Positions 9,608 through 19,800 of a stretch of 64,000 nucleotides of DNA are shown piece by piece. A program made the translations under genes and the position numbers. Under the pieces are notes generated by a model. It saw nothing but the letters and a program-made list of their open reading frames with translations, did no database searches and had not been told where the DNA came from. The DNA comes from JACDAE01 sp963717195 (GTDB lineage: Bacteria; Chloroflexota; Ktedonobacteria; Ktedonobacterales; Ktedonobacteraceae): assembly GCA_963717195.1 (NCBI GenBank), contig CAVQVR010000006.1:496001-560000 (forward strand). The letters are read 5' to 3'. Within the stretch, counting starts at the first letter, position 1. Every line of letters begins with the position of its first letter.

Positions 9608-10201
9608 TTACGGCAACTGGCTAGAGTCCCTTATACGTGCTCGTAATTCGTCGAAATTCTCGTAATCATCACTAATAACGAGCGGGTTGCCCTCCTTTCG
9701 TATGAGGCGCATATATTCTCGATTAGAAAATGCTCTTCCCGATTCGAGGGCCTGGATCTCTTCCCATCGCACACTTTCAATACGATTGTCCCGTATGTTC
9801 CAGCGAACCTGCAGGAGACCATATTCACAGACAATTACCCGCCTCTTTTTCATTGCGGGAATTCGGACAAGTAAGAGAAATAGCCCCAAGAGGAACATGC
9901 ACCCAACAGAAACAGAAGACCTGATGAGTGAATTATGCTCATTATACAGTTGTTCCAGTACAAATGGATCATGGAAATGTTGGGCAGAGAGCACAAGGAT
10001 CTGTTGCGAATTGATGCGTGCAAGTATGAAGAGTGCGCTCCACGTAAGAAGAGAAAGGATCAGTGCAAGCCAACCAAACACGCGATAAAAAAGAATATCT
10101 CTTAGCTTTAAGCGATAAATGGTCAAAGGAGTTCCTAGTTGATTATCTTCGATCAGACGGCTATCTTCCATACCAATCTGTAGTTGCAGGTTTTGCGGCA
10201 C
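9608..10201 (-). CDS. Two-helix membrane protein with cytoplasmic PH-like C-terminus, candidate immunity for cassette E
   Basis: A 197-residue protein. The start is GTG at 10201, with AAAGGAG upstream. Two membrane segments (VFGWLALILSLLTWSALFIL at about 40-60 and SVSVGCMFLLGLFLLLVRIP) are followed by a soluble basic and acidic region (VIVCEYGLLQVRWNIRDNRI ... SVRWEEIQALESGRAF ... LVISDDYENFDELRARI). That pattern is like bacterial PH-domain membrane proteins in which the membrane hairpin precedes a PH fold. It follows cassette E on the same strand, so an immunity role is inferred. The PH assignment is by pattern only. Confidence 0.6.
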   Translation of the reverse strand: MPQNLQLQIGMEDSRLIEDNQLGTPLTIYRLKLRDILFYRVFGWLALILSLLTWSALFILARINSQQILVLSAQHFHDPFVLEQLYNEHNSLIRSSVSVGCMFLLGLFLLLVRIPAMKKRRVIVCEYGLLQVRWNIRDNRIESVRWEEIQALESGRAFSNREYMRLIRKEGNPLVISDDYENFDELRARIRDSSQLP

Positions 10202-10286
10202 AGATATTGATCTCCTTTCAGAGTTGGCTGTCAGACAAGGTGGCAGCCAACTCTCTCAAATGATGATTTATCGATGATGTATTGCT

Positions 10287-12905
10287 TCAGTACGCAGGAC
10301 AACCCTGATAACTAGCACACCATTGTGCAATAGGCATATCCTTTTGTCTCTCTATTTCAGCCTGATCTGCATACCCTCTCGAATAGAGATACTGAGCACC
10401 TGCATCTAACAAGAAGCCAAGTACAGGTTTGGCTACTGTCATTAGTGCCGTTACTACCATTTGTTCAGGACCCAGCGAACTAACCTTGAATGCTGCAACC
10501 GAGGCATCGATGACTTTTTTTTCCCACCAGAGGGCTGACGAATAAATAGCCGCCAGTCCTTCAAGCCAACTTGCTGCACTCTCTAATCCAGATGCGACCT
10601 GCAGCAGTGTTTGATAAAGGCTAGAATTCTCGCCAATTATGCTCGCTACATGAGGTAATACATTTTGGCTGAAGAAGGAAGCCATTGCTATAAATGCACT
10701 CACTTCTGACCAAAGTGATAATTTGTTTATGAAGTTATAAATGAATCCCGAGAAAACAAGCACATCACCTATGATAAATTCCCAATTCATCTGAGAATTC
10801 AAGGTCAGACACCCTCTGATCCCGTGCTTTCTTTGCCGCGCTACTTGCATCACTTGAAGATTGTTTCTTATGTTGTGCTGGTCCGCTTGGCGTCGGCGTC
10901 GGCGTCGTCTGCGTCGTACTGCCTGCACCATTGCCCGATGATCCCCCACTATGGGTATGTCCGATCACCGTAGGATCCCCACCAGGCGACTGCTCATAAA
11001 TCGTCCCATCGGGATTGGTCCACGACGTCGACCCATCCGGGGCTTGGGCTCGCTGTCCCGTCGGATCCGTCCGACTCTCCGGATTCCCCCCACATACGCA
11101 TACGGGTCCATTCCCTGCGCATTGCCCTGCACACTATCCACCGACAAGAATTGTCCCACCCCAGGATCATAGTACCGCGCTCCATAATAATCAAGCCCGG
11201 TCACACTATCAGCCCGCTGCCCTGTAAACCCAATGCTCGTCGGCAACGTTCCCGTATTGTACCGACTCGCTCCATAGGGTCCGTAGAGTTGCGCTCCCAC
11301 CAGGCTTCCTGTCGCGTTCAACACTGCGACCTGGCTGCCAAGCGCATCGTAGCCAAAGGAGTAGAACGTCCCATTCACATCTGCCGCCACCCGCTTGCCT
11401 CCCACGGCATAGTACGTCGTGGTCTGCGTGGAACTGCCACTGCTCTGTACCTCCTCAACGGAACCGATGTAGGAGGTCAACGTCGTAGTGCCATTCACCG
11501 TACTCTGCATCGCCACACGGTTGCCTGATCCATCGTAGAGATAGTTGACTGTCTCAGTCGGAGAGGTCGGTTGATCCTGCCAGATAGAGAGCCGTCCTTG
11601 CGCATCGTAGGTCAGTTGCTGTCCACTGGGAGACGACCCACTACAGGTTGTGGTCGTGGTCAGTGCGCGACAGATCAGATTGCCCGCCGCATCATACGTG
11701 GCACTGTACCCATTGCTGGTCGAGGTGACCGCATGGGGATGAGTGTTATCTCCATACGTATAACTCCCAGCAGGTCCGCTGACCAATCCTCCATCAATAG
11801 TGTAACTATCGCTCTGCTGATACTGCGCACCCGTTAAGGTGCCTGGAGTAATGCTCTGCCCACTACACGGCGGCGTTCCATTGGTTCCTGACCACGTTAA
11901 TCGGGACAGATCGTCGTAACAGAATTGTTGGGTGTCGGTCTGGCCCCCAACACTGGTCTGCACTCCGACCACATTACTGACCGCATCATAGGTTGGTTGC
12001 GTCTGATAGAGCTGGGTGCCACTACTGCTATCGGTAAGTCCTGCCGACGTCAGCCGCATCCCGGTATCGTAGCTGGCAGTATAGGTGTAGGTGCCATTGC
12101 CCAGGCTCATCGAACTGAGCTTGCCCGCCGCACCAGAGAGACCACTATATGTCAGGTTGGATGCGATGGTGGTATTTCCCCCGGCGGAGGTGGCCAGTCC
12201 GGTGAGCCATCCGGTCGCGCTGTAGCCCGGCGTCACCGTTTCCCCGGTGGGATACGTCTGGCTGAGCAGTTGCCCAGCGTCGTTATAGGTTCCCTGGATG
12301 GTGTAGCCAGTTCCGTTGATGGTCTCCACGTTTTGGGTCTGCTGCCCACGGGCATCGTAGGTGTAGGCATACGAACCGGAGAGATTGCCGCTGCCCGTGA
12401 AGCTCTCGTTGGTGAGTTGGCCCACCCCATCGTTGCCATTGGCGGTGCTATCGTAACTATAGGTGAGCCATGCACCCGTCGCACTGTTGGTGCTATTGTG
12501 CCAGAGCTGGCGGTTGAGCCCATCATAGCCCGCATAGATCGTGCCTGCACTTCCACGTGCATCCACCGTTTCCGTCACGTTGCCATTGGGATCATAGGTC
12601 GCCGTCGAGATCCCGCTATCGGGATCATTCTGGCTCGTCGCATGCCCCAATGCATCATAGGTCGTGCTGACCATCGTCCCGTCCGGCGATTTCGTTGAGA
12701 GCAGGTCACTGGCCGCATTGTAGATGTAGGTCGTGGTTGCGTAATGGCACTCGTCCCACTGTAGACCCGCTTATAATTCGCTTGACCCAATGCTCCAGTC
12801 AGAACAACATTTTTTTGCTCTGAGCATCAACACCCATGCTTTGTATATAGCACCCGGTATCGTTCGTCTCTGAAACACCACACTTTGTATCGTCGTACTC
12901 ATAAA
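10287..12905 (-). pseudogene. Orphan Rhs C-terminal cassette E, longest orphan module, frameshifted
   Basis: Rhs homology begins near 12900 (KCGVSETNDTGCY, matching CGISGTSDTGCY of the full gene). A small deletion near 12737 shifts the frame. The frame then runs from about 12760 through many YD repeats to the core end. The C6 tract at 11086-11091, where the intact copy has C7, shifts the frame again. The linker GHTHSGGSSGN lies in a second frame, and another shift near 10790 leads into the toxin domain. That domain has hydrophobic helices (VLVFSGFIYNFINKLSLW; VTALMTVAKPVLGFLLDAG) and a terminal cysteine pair (QWCASYQGCPAY) but lacks the early pair. It carries about 600 more codons of core than the other orphans. 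Confidence 0.75.
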
Positions 12906-13041
12906 GGAAACAGGATCAGTCACTTACTGTACTCTGCCGCAAATTCATATAATTTGTGCTTGATCCGGGCTGCCTCACTACACTCATAGAAAAACTGCGT
13001 CTTTTTCTGTATACTAACCAAACCCATTCAATATATCCCTC

Positions 13042-14007
13042 TTACTGATCTTCCTTATCCTCTTTCCCCACCCCGTCATCCTCCACAAAATCAAACCAAT
13101 TGGTCCGTTTTTCATCGTCCTCTCCCCGCAACCTTAAGACTTCCCAACCTTCTTCCTCCGATAGAGCGAAATGCTCTACGAAGACCGAGACCACTTCCTT
13201 TCTTAAAGTGTCATTTACAATAATTTCATAGCCGAGATCGTTAAATCGTTCATCAGCTCTCACATATCCTAAAGCCAGGTAAATCATAGCTAAGCGTCTC
13301 CGATAGTCCGGAAGCTCTATACCATGTAGGGCTGCCAGAACCCGCCGCCTTCCCAATGCATAGCAAATGGCGTCATGAGTGTAATGTTCGGTTGGGCCTG
13401 GATCATGCTTGCATTCTTCTTCCCAAATACGGAGAAATGCTGTTCGCAAAACAGAAACCATCGATGAAGGTCCCCATGTCGCAAGCACTCGGGCGATAAA
13501 ACTTTTGTAAGTATTGTACCAAAGTTCGGCTTCTGGAGCTATCCGCAGCAATGGCCCTTGCTTCAGGGTTGGGACATCAGAAAGCAAGTACTCTTTGAGA
13601 ACCGGAAGGGCTCGCTCATCTCGTCGCAACCCCAAACAACAAGCTGCAGCAGAGCGTACTAGTTGATCAGAGTCGGTTAAGAACGGTGTCAGGACATCAA
13701 TCGCCTGAGGAAGTTGGCTGTGTCCAATAGTGAAAATAGCTGCCAGCTTATCGCGACCGTGCCCTTCACGCAATACACGTAAAAACGTAGCTTCGTCTAA
13801 TCCGCCCCAACGCTGAGCAAATGACTCGATGGCCTCTGTCATCAATTGGTAATAGGGAGGCCATTTTTCCCAATCCTCATCATCCGGATCGCGATCATCA
13901 TAATTAATTGAGATAAATGCTCGCGCAACATTCTGTGGATAACGAGGTACCAGATAACCTTCGTCAGCAAAAAGTGTCGTCTCGGGCCTATGATCCCACC
14001 AGACCAT
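13042..14007 (-). CDS. HEAT-repeat protein, probable immunity protein for the deaminase-tipped Rhs toxin
   Basis: A 321-residue soluble protein. The ATG at 14005-14007 is preferred because GAAGGAAGGAACGAGC precedes it; an earlier ATG at 14085 lies almost against the toxin stop. Tandem helical repeats are visible (DVLTPFLTDSDQLVRSAAAC; RDERALPVLKEYLL; RRRLAMIYLALGYVRADERF), typical of HEAT or ARM scaffolds. The C-terminus is very acidic (EDDGVGKEDKEDQ), as in many immunity proteins that bind basic nuclease or deaminase toxins. It starts 82 bases after the Rhs stop on the same strand, the canonical immunity position. HEAT-like immunity proteins are known in polymorphic toxin systems, so the role is well supported but untested. 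Confidence 0.75.
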   Translation of the reverse strand: MVWWDHRPETTLFADEGYLVPRYPQNVARAFISINYDDRDPDDEDWEKWPPYYQLMTEAIESFAQRWGGLDEATFLRVLREGHGRDKLAAIFTIGHSQLPQAIDVLTPFLTDSDQLVRSAAACCLGLRRDERALPVLKEYLLSDVPTLKQGPLLRIAPEAELWYNTYKSFIARVLATWGPSSMVSVLRTAFLRIWEEECKHDPGPTEHYTHDAICYALGRRRVLAALHGIELPDYRRRLAMIYLALGYVRADERFNDLGYEIIVNDTLRKEVVSVFVEHFALSEEEGWEVLRLRGEDDEKRTNWFDFVEDDGVGKEDKEDQ

Positions 14008-14088
14008 GCTCGTTCCTTCCTTCTTCAGGAATATGCGAAATGATCCACACATTCCTGAAGTTGATATATCCACACATTTGACCAAATT

Positions 14089-16887
14089 CTATGGTATTGG
14101 TCTCAATATCTGGCTATTTATAACATCTCCATTAGTAAAACCTGTGTATACAGGAGTAGGAGTGCCTCCCATACCTTCCCAGACATCCATATTCACGCTC
14201 GCTGCACCTGGTGGTAACCCTGTAGCACTATAGAGTTGTGTCAACCACGCATTTGATTGCAGTTGCGGCATGCAGTCTGTGGAGCACACATTTCCTTGAG
14301 AATAAATGAGCAAGTTGATCGTTGCTCCTACAAGCTTACCCCGCAATCCTGTGATCTGACCTTCTGCCCACGCAACAAGTTGAGCTTCAGAATGTGGCCC
14401 TTCCCTGAAACCTAGCCGAAAAGCAAAGTTATTAGCCAACTGACTACCATCACTTCCTGCAATATAGAGAACCGCCATACCACCATTTGCTAAACCAGGA
14501 TCTTTCTTAGCATTATATCTCGTTGCTCCCACTCGCACGCTTTTCCGGTACGCACTGTCCGCTTGATCTCGCTTCTCCTTTGTATCATGACTTAGCGCAT
14601 CCGCTAAATCTCCTTGTTCTTCTTTCTTCCATGCTCGTGGTTTGCCCCAGCCACGAGCTATATGAGAAGAAACGCCTGTGACTGTTGTAGAAGCTGCTTG
14701 CGATGGCGAGACACATCCACACCCTAATTGTGTTGACTGTGACATCTTTATGGCAATAGCAATTCCTATTCCTATAGGACCAAACCATTCGCCACCCCAT
14801 TCACTAACTGCGCTTCCGGCATCGCTGGCTACCTCTCCTCCAAAGGACTCAACAGCTTGCACAGCAACTTGCGCATCACAGACGACATTCCACCAATCAC
14901 AATGCCCTGTCGGATCCGTAAGGGTCTCTGGATTCCCCGATACATATGCATAGGGATCCATTCCCACAATATTCCCCTGGACACTGTCCGCTGAGAGGAA
15001 TACACCTACCTGCGGATCATAGTATCGCGCTATATAGTAGTCAAGCCCCGTTACACTGTCAGCACGTTGACCCGTAAAACCAATGCTGGTTGGGAGTGTG
15101 CCTGTGCTATAACGACTGGCTCCATATGGACTATACAGTTGCGCTCCCACCAGACTTCCCGTCGAGTTCAACACTGCAACCTGGCTGCCAAGCGCATCGT
15201 AGCCGAAGTAGTAGAATGTTCCATTCACATCTGCCGCCACACGCTTACTTCCAACTGTGTAATACGTGGTCGTCTGTGTTACACCTCCACTCGCCTGTAC
15301 CTCTTCGATTCCACCAATATAAGTAGTAAGTGTTGTTGTGCCATTTACTATGCTCTGCATCGCTACTCTGTTACCATCACCATCATAGAGATAATTAACG
15401 GTCTGTGTAGGCGATGCTGGTTGATTCTGCCAGCCAGAAAGCCGGCCTTCTGCATCGTAATTCAGTTGTTGACCAGTAGGAGATGAACCGCTACAAGTTG
15501 TAGCACTGGTGAGTGCACGGCAAGTCATATTACCAGCAGCGTCATATGCAGCACTGTAGCCACTACTTGTTGCTGTAACGGCATGAGGATGACTACTATC
15601 TCCGTAAGTGTAACTCCCCTTTGGTCCACTGATCAGACGCCCATCTACATCATAGCTATTACTCTCCTGATATTGAGCTCCCGTTAACGTGCCTGGAGTG
15701 ATACTCTGTCCACTGCAAGGCGGAGTTCCATTGGTTCCGGACCATGTCAGACGGTTCAGATCGTCATAACAGAATTGCTGTGTGTCTGTCTGGCCTCCAA
15801 CGCTAGTTTGTACTCCAACGATATTATTAACCGAATCATACGTTGGCTGAGTCTGGTAGAGTTGCGTACCAGTACTGGTCTGTGTTAGTGAAGCTGAACT
15901 CAGACGTAGACCAGTGTCATAACTTGCACTTGAAGTATATGCACCATTGCCCAGATTCATAGAGGTAATCTGACCAGCCGCTCCAGGAAGACCACTATAA
16001 GCCAGATTCGATGCTAATACGGTATTCCCACCTGCTGATGTCGTCAGTCCAGTCAACCACCCGGTCGAAGAATAGCCCGAAGCGACAGTTTCCCCTGTGG
16101 GATAGGTCTCCGTCAGCAATTGTCCAGAATCATCATACGTTTTTTGGTCTTGATAGTTCGCTCCACTTACTGTAATGGTTTGTCCAATCTGTTGGCCTCG
16201 CACATCGTAAGTATAGGCATAGGAACCGCTGAGTCCTCCACTACCCGTGAAGTTTTCTCCCGTAAGTTCTCCCACTCCATTATTACCATTAGCCGTGCTA
16301 TCATAGCTATAGTTGACCCATGCTCCTGATGCACTATTTGTGGCGTTGCGCCATATTAGACGATTTAACCCATCATATCCAATATAGACCGTACCTGTAC
16401 TTCCACGTGGATCTGCCAATTCGATCAAGTTGCCGTTTGGATCGTAAGTATAAACCGCTGTGCCACTATCAGGATCTGTCTGTCCAATCTGGTGTCCCAC
16501 GGCATCATATGCATACGTAGCAATAGTGCCATCAGGCGATTTAGTCGAGACTAGATCTTCTGCCGCATTGTAAGTATAGGTTGTGGTTGCATAAAGCACA
16601 TAGCTGCCAGCACTCGAACCCGTGTAAACCTGTTTGTAATTGGTTTTTCCCAATCCGCTGGTGAATGTAGTGATCTCATGCCCATTGGCATCATGTGTCA
16701 TCTCTTGCTGATAGCAACCTGTATCGCTCGTACCAGAAATTCCACACACAACGCTCTCAGTCGAACTTGTCGTGTGCAGAGTTCGGATCTGTAGCGCTAG
16801 TTTGCAGGAGGTTAGGATAAGCAGTGCTAGTCCCAGGCTGGGTACTATCTGGTATCGAGTAAGCTGCTGGACCTGACACACCCGCAT
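14089..16887 (-). CDS. Rhs/YD-repeat protein, C-terminal part with cytidine-deaminase-like toxin domain
   Basis: This is the 3' part of the full Rhs gene, out of frame with the 5' part. True Rhs sequence starts at about ESVVCGISGTSDTGCY; the first residues encoded upstream of that are read in the wrong frame. YD repeats (TYDVRGQQIGQT, NYLYDGDGNRV) lead to the core end (GLDYYIARYYDPQVGVFLSA, DPTGHCDWWN). A short hydrophobic segment (FGPIGIGIAIAIKM) precedes the toxin domain. The domain has HSEAQLVAWAEG followed by INLLIYSQGNVCSTDC, matching the HxE and cysteine-pair zinc motifs of the deaminase fold found in many Rhs and contact-dependent toxins. The cysteines are spaced CxxxC rather than the usual CxxC. 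A substrate (DNA, RNA or nucleotide) cannot be assigned. Confidence 0.8.
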   Translation of the reverse strand: MRVCQVQQLTRYQIVPSLGLALLILTSCKLALQIRTLHTTSSTESVVCGISGTSDTGCYQQEMTHDANGHEITTFTSGLGKTNYKQVYTGSSAGSYVLYATTTYTYNAAEDLVSTKSPDGTIATYAYDAVGHQIGQTDPDSGTAVYTYDPNGNLIELADPRGSTGTVYIGYDGLNRLIWRNATNSASGAWVNYSYDSTANGNNGVGELTGENFTGSGGLSGSYAYTYDVRGQQIGQTITVSGANYQDQKTYDDSGQLLTETYPTGETVASGYSSTGWLTGLTTSAGGNTVLASNLAYSGLPGAAGQITSMNLGNGAYTSSASYDTGLRLSSASLTQTSTGTQLYQTQPTYDSVNNIVGVQTSVGGQTDTQQFCYDDLNRLTWSGTNGTPPCSGQSITPGTLTGAQYQESNSYDVDGRLISGPKGSYTYGDSSHPHAVTATSSGYSAAYDAAGNMTCRALTSATTCSGSSPTGQQLNYDAEGRLSGWQNQPASPTQTVNYLYDGDGNRVAMQSIVNGTTTLTTYIGGIEEVQASGGVTQTTTYYTVGSKRVAADVNGTFYYFGYDALGSQVAVLNSTGSLVGAQLYSPYGASRYSTGTLPTSIGFTGQRADSVTGLDYYIARYYDPQVGVFLSADSVQGNIVGMDPYAYVSGNPETLTDPTGHCDWWNVVCDAQVAVQAVESFGGEVASDAGSAVSEWGGEWFGPIGIGIAIAIKMSQSTQLGCGCVSPSQAASTTVTGVSSHIARGWGKPRAWKKEEQGDLADALSHDTKEKRDQADSAYRKSVRVGATRYNAKKDPGLANGGMAVLYIAGSDGSQLANNFAFRLGFREGPHSEAQLVAWAEGQITGLRGKLVGATINLLIYSQGNVCSTDCMPQLQSNAWLTQLYSATGLPPGAASVNMDVWEGMGGTPTPVYTGFTNGDVINSQILRPIP

Positions 16888-19800
16888 AGGGCGCTACAAA
16901 GTACGAATTACTCTTAAAGATCTGCCGACCAGAGGCATCATAGTAAACATATGTTACCACATCCTGGTTACTCGGTCCTGGTGCTCGTTTCTCGACCAGA
17001 TGACCCTCACCATCATAGAAAGCACGTGTAGTAATTGTTGTACTACTATCAAGACGATCTGTTTCATCGACTTCGACACATGGAGCCTGAGTAGCTGTTC
17101 CAGTACACCAATCGGTGAACGTCCAGTTTTGTGTTGTGTTGCCGCTACTTTCACCCGGCAATGTCTGGCTGGTCATCCTTCCTAACAAATCATAGGTATA
17201 AGAGGTAGTCTGTCCGTCAATACCTTTGTCCGAGACGGGCCAGAGGCCATAACCACCGAATGCTCCTGACCCATAACTGGTACTCGACGTCTGGTTCAGG
17301 GTATTGGTAGAAGCGGTTTCCAATGTTGCAAAAGTGCTATCGTAGGTTGTACACCCGGTGTACTGTGTAGCACCTATACTGCAGCCCTTATGACCTGCAA
17401 TACCTGCGTTGGCATCCGCATCATTAGTAGCAATTAAATTACCATAGGCATCGTAGGTGGGGCTGGTTGTGATTGGTCCACTGGGCGTGTAGCTATTGGA
17501 TGCGGTGCCACAATCCGTGTAGAGAGTTCCAGTGGTGGCCTTTCCACTTGTTAGCTTGTTGGTCTGTCCCGTAATATAACTCTGCCCATCATAACTGGTG
17601 TAGCTACATGCCAGTCGGTTGCCTGAGCCATCCTCCGTATCGCTAAAGGCAGGCGTATCGATAATATAGGTGCCTGTCGCGCTCGTCCTGGTTGCTGTAA
17701 TTCCATCGTTCCAGACATAGGACGTGTTCTTGACGACCTTGTTTGGCGTGCCTCCATTGCTGGTTGTGGTTGTTTGCGTTACGCGCCCATAGTTGTCATA
17801 GACAGGCGTTGTTGTCGTTGAGACGGTGTTACTCCCACCATCGCTGATCTGACTGACACTCTGGGTCTCCTCAATATCACAGACGGCTGCGGGATTGTTA
17901 TGATCCAGTTCACTCACCAGGTTGCCATCCCAGGTGTAGGTCTTGCCCGCATCCGTACTGGCAGGAGTCGGCGCAACCCCGGCTGGGGGACAGAGCGCCT
18001 TATAGGTATTGGCCGTATGCTTGAGCAGGGTGGTGCCATCGGTATCATAATAGGACACATCATACTCATGGCCATGGGCGGCGTTATTGAGGTTCCACCA
18101 CGGCGAGGCATGGCAGGGAGATGTCGCAAAACAGGTTACCTGGCTCGTATCGTAGATGCCAATGCCCTGGGTGGCATAGTACTTATGCACCTCTTTGGCC
18201 CCACTGGGCAGTGCGACCGTTGCCTGCGCAAAACCCATAAACTTGTTATTGTAGTAACTCAGGTAGTCCGAGTCGTTCTGGTTGCCCCAATAGAAGCCTG
18301 CCACACAATCTTTACACTGCTGCGAGGCCAGCGGGTAGCTCAACTGATACCCATAGTCCGTGGTACTCTTGATGGGTGTTGAGGCCTGGGTTCCTCCCTG
18401 CCCATTCTGCGTGAGCCGGACGGTGGTGTCATCGGTCTGCGTGAGCACCACATGACTCCAGCTCTGGTCGTCGGCTTCGTTGCAGGGATAGCCACTCTGG
18501 TGCGCGTTACAGTAGAGCGGATCGGCATTGTTGGCTCCTCCACCGGGCACCCCATGCGTATTGCTGCGGGCCACCGACCAGGCAAAGGTCTGCGCCAACC
18601 CCTGTCCATTACTGGCCGAGGCCAGGAAGCGGCTATTGTTGGCATAACTCTGGCTCCACAGTAGACACCCACTGCCATTGCCCGTATTCCAGCTCGGTCC
18701 ACATTTGGTGATCCCCGAAGAATTGGCCGTGAACTGGTCATCCTCGTAATAGTTGGTGCGCGACGTGTAGGTAAAGGTGCGCATTGGCAGGGCGGCACTA
18801 TCGGCATGCACCACTTCCGCACGAACTCCTAGTTGAGGAGCGGTGAGACCACAGCAGATGCCTCCCACGCTGTTGCTGTTGCCGGCTCCGGCTTCTGGAC
18901 CACTATCCACCGTATCCGTCCACGTCGGTTGCGGATCCCCGCTCTCCAGACTACTGCGAAAAAGAGGCGTGGTGTTGCCTGGATTACTCAGACTGATATC
19001 ATCGACATAGCCACGATACCCACCGGTATTGGGGCCTTGATCATAGGCAATATCAATCTTGCTGATGGTCCTGCCATTGACGGCTGCCCCGATATCGGAG
19101 GTGACCAGGTTCCACTGATCCATGGTCAAATGCCCACATTGTTGCGCTGGACGCAGCGGGTTGCCAGACTGATCCACCGCCCCGGCGTCACGCAGATCGG
19201 AACCATCCGTGAAGATCATATCCACCGCGACACAGGTGCTGTTATTGCCACTCACACTTCCATTGGTCGCCTTGCTCTGCGGATAGATCCAATAGGACAG
19301 CGTGGTATTGGGTCCCACCACCACATTCTTGCTGCTCAGGTCAAAGACCTTCATATACGCGTAGGATCGGGTCGCACTTTCATCGAGACCCGAATACATC
19401 AGCGCGTTGGCACCCGCCGTCCCTCCCTGCTGGAAACTGGTGAGATCAAGCATGCCTGCTGCTGATTCTGCTTTGCCAGAGGAGGGATCGGTGATGGTCG
19501 TTGGGCCAGACTCTTCGTAGCCCAGACGATAATCGTGCAAGGTGTTCCAGGACGCGGCACTACTTGTACGCACCTGCACCAGGATATCGTTGAGCACAAA
19601 GGTGCTCTGCACTTCGGGGGCGGCGATGCCACCACTGCTGGAGAGATCCAGGGGATCATCACAGCGCAGGTTAGCTCCCGTGTTACAGCCCGTGGGCACC
19701 ACGCCACTCAAACGGGGAGCGTGATTGGCCTGGAAGCTCAGGCGTACCAGGGGGTTCCAGTTGGCGCCGGTACACATCGTCTGAGCATTATGGCAATTGG

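Noticed and set aside
11925..12698. Long plus-strand reading frame opposite the Rhs cassette, and others such as 20102-21127
   Set aside because: They are antisense to well-supported YD-repeat coding sequence, rich in Arg, Gly and Ile in a way that mirrors Rhs codons, and lack ribosome binding sites or domains.
16757..16800. Programmed ribosomal frameshifting in the Rhs gene
   Set aside because: No slippery heptamer, prfB-like site or stimulatory hairpin was seen at the junction; mutation or sequencing error is simpler.
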